A DNA stretch of 64,000 nucleotides, from assembly GCA_905221605.1 (NCBI GenBank), contig CAJNDS010002479.1:983501-1047500 (forward strand), in the 5' to 3' direction. Shown piece by piece: positions 61,885 through 64,000 of this stretch. The DNA comes from Symbiodinium natans. Its lineage: Eukaryota > Sar > Dinophyceae > Suessiales > Symbiodiniaceae. Below the pieces are notes generated by a model. The model ran no database searches. It saw only the letters and a program-made list of their open reading frames with translations, and was not told the DNA's origin. A program made the translations under genes and the position numbers. Position 1 is the stretch's first letter; each line of letters opens with the position of its first letter.

Positions 61885-61915
61885 GAGCTGAATCTGGCCG
61901 GCAACGAACTCACAG
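61885..61915 (+). CDS. LRR micro-exon, ELNLAGNELT
   Basis: Strong acceptor CTGCCCCCGCAG; ends ACAG|GCAAGA, a classic GC donor. The 31 nt read ELNLAGNELT plus one base. Joined to the exon before, it gives LVQLKELNLAGNELT, a perfect LRR. Joined to the exon after (62207), the phase is kept. Confidence 0.7.
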
Positions 61916-61938
61916 GCAAGAACGTTGAGACGTTGAGA

Positions 61939-62115
61939 ATCCCTAAGCCCTAAGCCCTAAGCCCTAAGCCCTCAGCCCTCAGCCCTAAGCCCTAAGCCCT
62001 AAGCCCCAAACTTAAACCTTAAGCCCTCAGCCCTCAGCCCTCAGCCCTCAGCCCTAAGCCCCAAACTTAAACCCTAAGCCCTAAACCCTAAGCCCTAAGC
62101 CCTCAGCCCTAAGCC
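61939..62115 (-). repeat. CCCTAAG/CCCTCAG variant array
   Basis: About 24 units of CCCTAAG and CCCTCAG with a higher-order unit of about 60 bp (…AAGCCCCAAACTTAAACC… at 62003, 62060 and 62127). Confidence 0.9.
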
Positions 62116-62206
62116 CTAAGCCCTAAGCCCCAAACTTAAACCCTAGCTCTAAACCCTAAGCCCCGAACCCGAGACCCTGAACCCAAACCTTACGTCTGCT
62201 GTTCAG

Positions 62207-62273
62207 AGTTGAATGAAGCCAACTACAATGCGGGCCAGCCAGCATGCCCACCCCGGCTGGCAGATGTCAGACC
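62207..62273 (+). CDS. LRR-like exon, ELNEANYNAGQPACPPRL
   Basis: Acceptor GTCTGCTGTTCAG; donor CAGACC|GTTTTT; TTTAGGG array downstream. Taking the single G left by the previous exon, the frame reads ELNEANYNAGQPACPPRLAD then VR. Sixty-seven nt with matching phase supports the join over a GC-AG intron. Confidence 0.55.
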
Positions 62274-62862
62274 GTTTTTAGGGGTTTCGGGTTTAGGGTT
62301 CAGGGTTTAGGGTTTAGGGTTTAGGGTTTAGGGTTTAGGGTTTTAGGGGGCTTCAGCCTTTGTAGGCTCTTACACTCTTGGGGCTTATAGGGGTTGCAGG
62401 GTTTATGGTCTAGCTGCAAGGCCATAGTCCACTACCTTACAAGGTTCTGAAGTATGGGTTGTATAGGGTATAAAACGGCTTCCCCAATTAAGGGACCATG
62501 TAACTACCCTCGGGCCTAAACCCTGAATCCTAAATCCCAAACCCTATGTCTGTGGGCTTTAAGGAGCTTACAAGGCTTTTATGTTTTGGTTGTTTTGGAT
62601 GCAGTTCTCAAGTCGCCAGCGCCTCTCAACTCAAAAAAAACTCATGAGCCTGAAGCCGATCTAGAGGGTATAGGGTTTAGGGTTTAGGGTGTAGGCTTTT
62701 TTAGGGTTTAGGGTTTGCGTTTAGTGCGCCCTAAACCCGTCTAATCCCTGGACCCTATATTCGTGCAGAACCGAGTCCTACTTGCACCTGTCGTAGGCCA
62801 AACACCCTTTAAACCTGAAACCTCGGGATGTTCCTCCTTACTAACAGTCCTTAAGAGGGAAA

Positions 62863-63010
62863 AAAAGGTAGTTTCATGGGCCCTGAACATGGTCCCTAAC
62901 CTCCTTTAAAGGTTTCCGATGTATGGGCCCTTAATTTGTACAGGGTATATAAGGGGTATATAAGGGCCCCTTGCTAAGGGCCTATACTAAGGGACCATGT
63001 AACTACCCTA
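62863..63010. repeat. Family D element fused to half a family A element
   Basis: GGGATGTTCCTCCTTACTAACAGTCCTTAA (family A left half, 62826-62856) runs into GGTAGTTTCATGGGCCCTGAAC..GGGACCATGTAACTACCC (family D). Nested or truncated insertion. Confidence 0.6.
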
Positions 63011-63061
63011 AGATCTAATAATTTTCCGTACAAGCCCCAAACTGAAGCGCTTGCTTTGGAG

Positions 63062-63134
63062 GCAGCATAATTCCCGAACTGGGGCGAATGTCGCAGCTGA
63101 CTACCCTGTCGCTGGCAAACAATGCACCTCTGTC
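63062..63134 (+). CDS. LRR exon, IPELGRMSQLTTLSLANN
   Basis: Acceptor TTGCTTTGGAG|G; donors CCTCT|GTCGTC or TGTC|GTCACA. The frame reads SIIPELGRMSQLTTLSLANN, matching IPxELGxLxxLxxLxLxNN. CCCTAAA repeats follow from about 63147. It is the last clear exon; the gene may continue beyond the window. Confidence 0.7.
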
Positions 63135-63146
63135 GTCACAAGCCCC

Positions 63147-63268
63147 AAGCCCCAAACCCTAAACCCTAAACCCTGAACCCTAAACCCTAAACCCTAAACC
63201 CTAAACCCCAAACCCTAAACCCTGAACCCCAAACCCTAAACCCTAAACCCTAAACCCTGAACCCTAGT
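63147..63268 (-). repeat. CCCTAAA array, mixed variants
   Basis: About 17 units including CCCCAAA and CCCTGAA. Followed by unassigned sequence, a CTTAGGG block (63575-63640) and an AT microsatellite (63823-63887). Confidence 0.9.
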
Positions 63269-64000
63269 TTCGGCATACTACGGCCTTTCTGCGTGTGTCT
63301 CCGGAACCCAGTGTGTAGGGATTAGTAGGGATAAGTCCATGGCTTAGACCTTGAACTCAAACACCCTGCTACCTGTGCTTGTGGCTCCCAAAAGTCTACA
63401 AAACAGTAGGTTGCAACCCCCTAAATGTAGCATAACACACACACAATAGTAAGAAAATGAAGCCCCAGGTGAGCTTTACCGAGTACTTAAGCCCAGGTCC
63501 CCAGGAAACCCAAAGTGAGAAGTGAAGACTCGTACGCTTTTGCCCCTCAAAGTAGGTTTAGGGTTTTGGGTTTCGGGCTTAGGGCTTAGGGCTTCGGGCT
63601 GCGGGCTTCGGGCTTAGGGCTTAGGGCTTAGGGCTTAGGTTCTACTTGGAGCCCTAAACTCCGAATAAGTCCCAAACACTAAGGAGTAGGGTACAGACCC
63701 CGAACTCAAAAGCCCCCAAACTTCGGACTTGGGGACGAAGGGTGTCAGATTAATAGCCATAATCTTACCCTAAGGGTCCATGCACGTAAATAGGGAAGAC
63801 TTGGGCCAGAGTACTTCGTATTTATATATATATATATACACATAAATAAATAAATATAAATATAAGTATAAATATATATATATATATGGACCTTGGGGCA
63901 CAAGTATATTATGACAAGGTACGTGGGCCCTTAGGGAACTCTTGGTATGGCAACGTTGAAAAGATGGCAAAGAAGCTCGACTTACCCCCACCCCCCTCCT

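Larger units (their letters stand above)
22486..63134 (+). other. Span of a probable large gene encoding coiled-coil and LRR segments
   Basis: From an ATG-containing exon at 22486 onward, short plus-strand exon islands encode first low-complexity and unknown segments, then amphipathic coiled-coil pieces (27.5-47.6 kb), then plant-type LRR pieces (51.1-63.1 kb). All are on one strand and no clear terminal exon, promoter or polyadenylation region separates the parts. The simplest reading is one multi-exon gene over 40 kb long. Two adjacent genes (coiled-coil and LRR) are equally compatible with sequence alone. The product cannot be named; LRRs usually bind proteins. Confidence 0.45.

Noticed and set aside
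1-64000. tRNA, rRNA, snRNA or spliced-leader genes
   Set aside because: No sequence resembling their conserved cores was recognised by eye on either strand; short or diverged ones could be missed.

Overview
This is a eukaryotic nuclear window. There are no compact ORFs, rRNAs or tRNAs. Coding information appears as many short GC-rich islands of about 30-120 nt separated by 0.3-1 kb of repeat. The most obvious feature is a very large number of plant/alga-type telomeric repeats (TTTAGGG on +, CCCTAAA on the complement) in both orientations across all 64 kb, so this is not a simple chromosome end. The 7-mer, plus probable non-canonical GC and GA splice donors near 61.4-62.3 kb, suggest an alga or alveolate (dinoflagellate- or chromerid-like). 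The species cannot be fixed from the sequence.

Layout. 1-10 kb: telomere-like arrays, palindromic elements and a few weak exon candidates. About 10.8-19 kb (+): exons of a major facilitator (MFS) transporter, ordered N- to C-terminal (TM1-like at 12.74 kb, TM2-like at 13.5 kb, TM11/12-like at 16.7, 17.4 and 18.2 kb, and an LPETRPG end at 18.92 kb). 19.1-22.4 kb: repeats, including an AT-richer, telomere-free island at 20.56-21.0 kb. From 22.486 kb to beyond 63.1 kb (+): probably one very large gene, although two or more genes cannot be excluded. It starts with a methionine-initiated exon and includes a poly-threonine exon at 24.06 kb. Short exons encoding coiled-coil segments follow from about 27.5 to 48 kb, and leucine-rich repeat (LRR) exons from about 51 to 63 kb. 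The window ends inside this gene or just past its last recognisable exon.

Architecture. Most candidate exons have a CCCTAAA array on their 5' side and a TTTAGGG array on their 3' side. Each intron therefore begins with UUUAGGG repeats and ends with CCCUAAA repeats, which could pair and bring the splice sites together. In many cases the GT donor is the GTTTAG of the first repeat unit. By eye about 30 candidate exons fit this arrangement and about ten do not. The arrays also carry a stop codon in every frame every 21 nt, so a retained intron could not be read through.

The introns also contain about ten families of short palindromic (MITE-like) elements. Several copies are interrupted by telomeric tracts, one of them flanked by an exact 13-nt direct repeat. 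This suggests that telomeric DNA has been inserted into the genome internally many times. Exon limits below come from splice-like motifs and reading frame alone. Without transcript data most are approximate.
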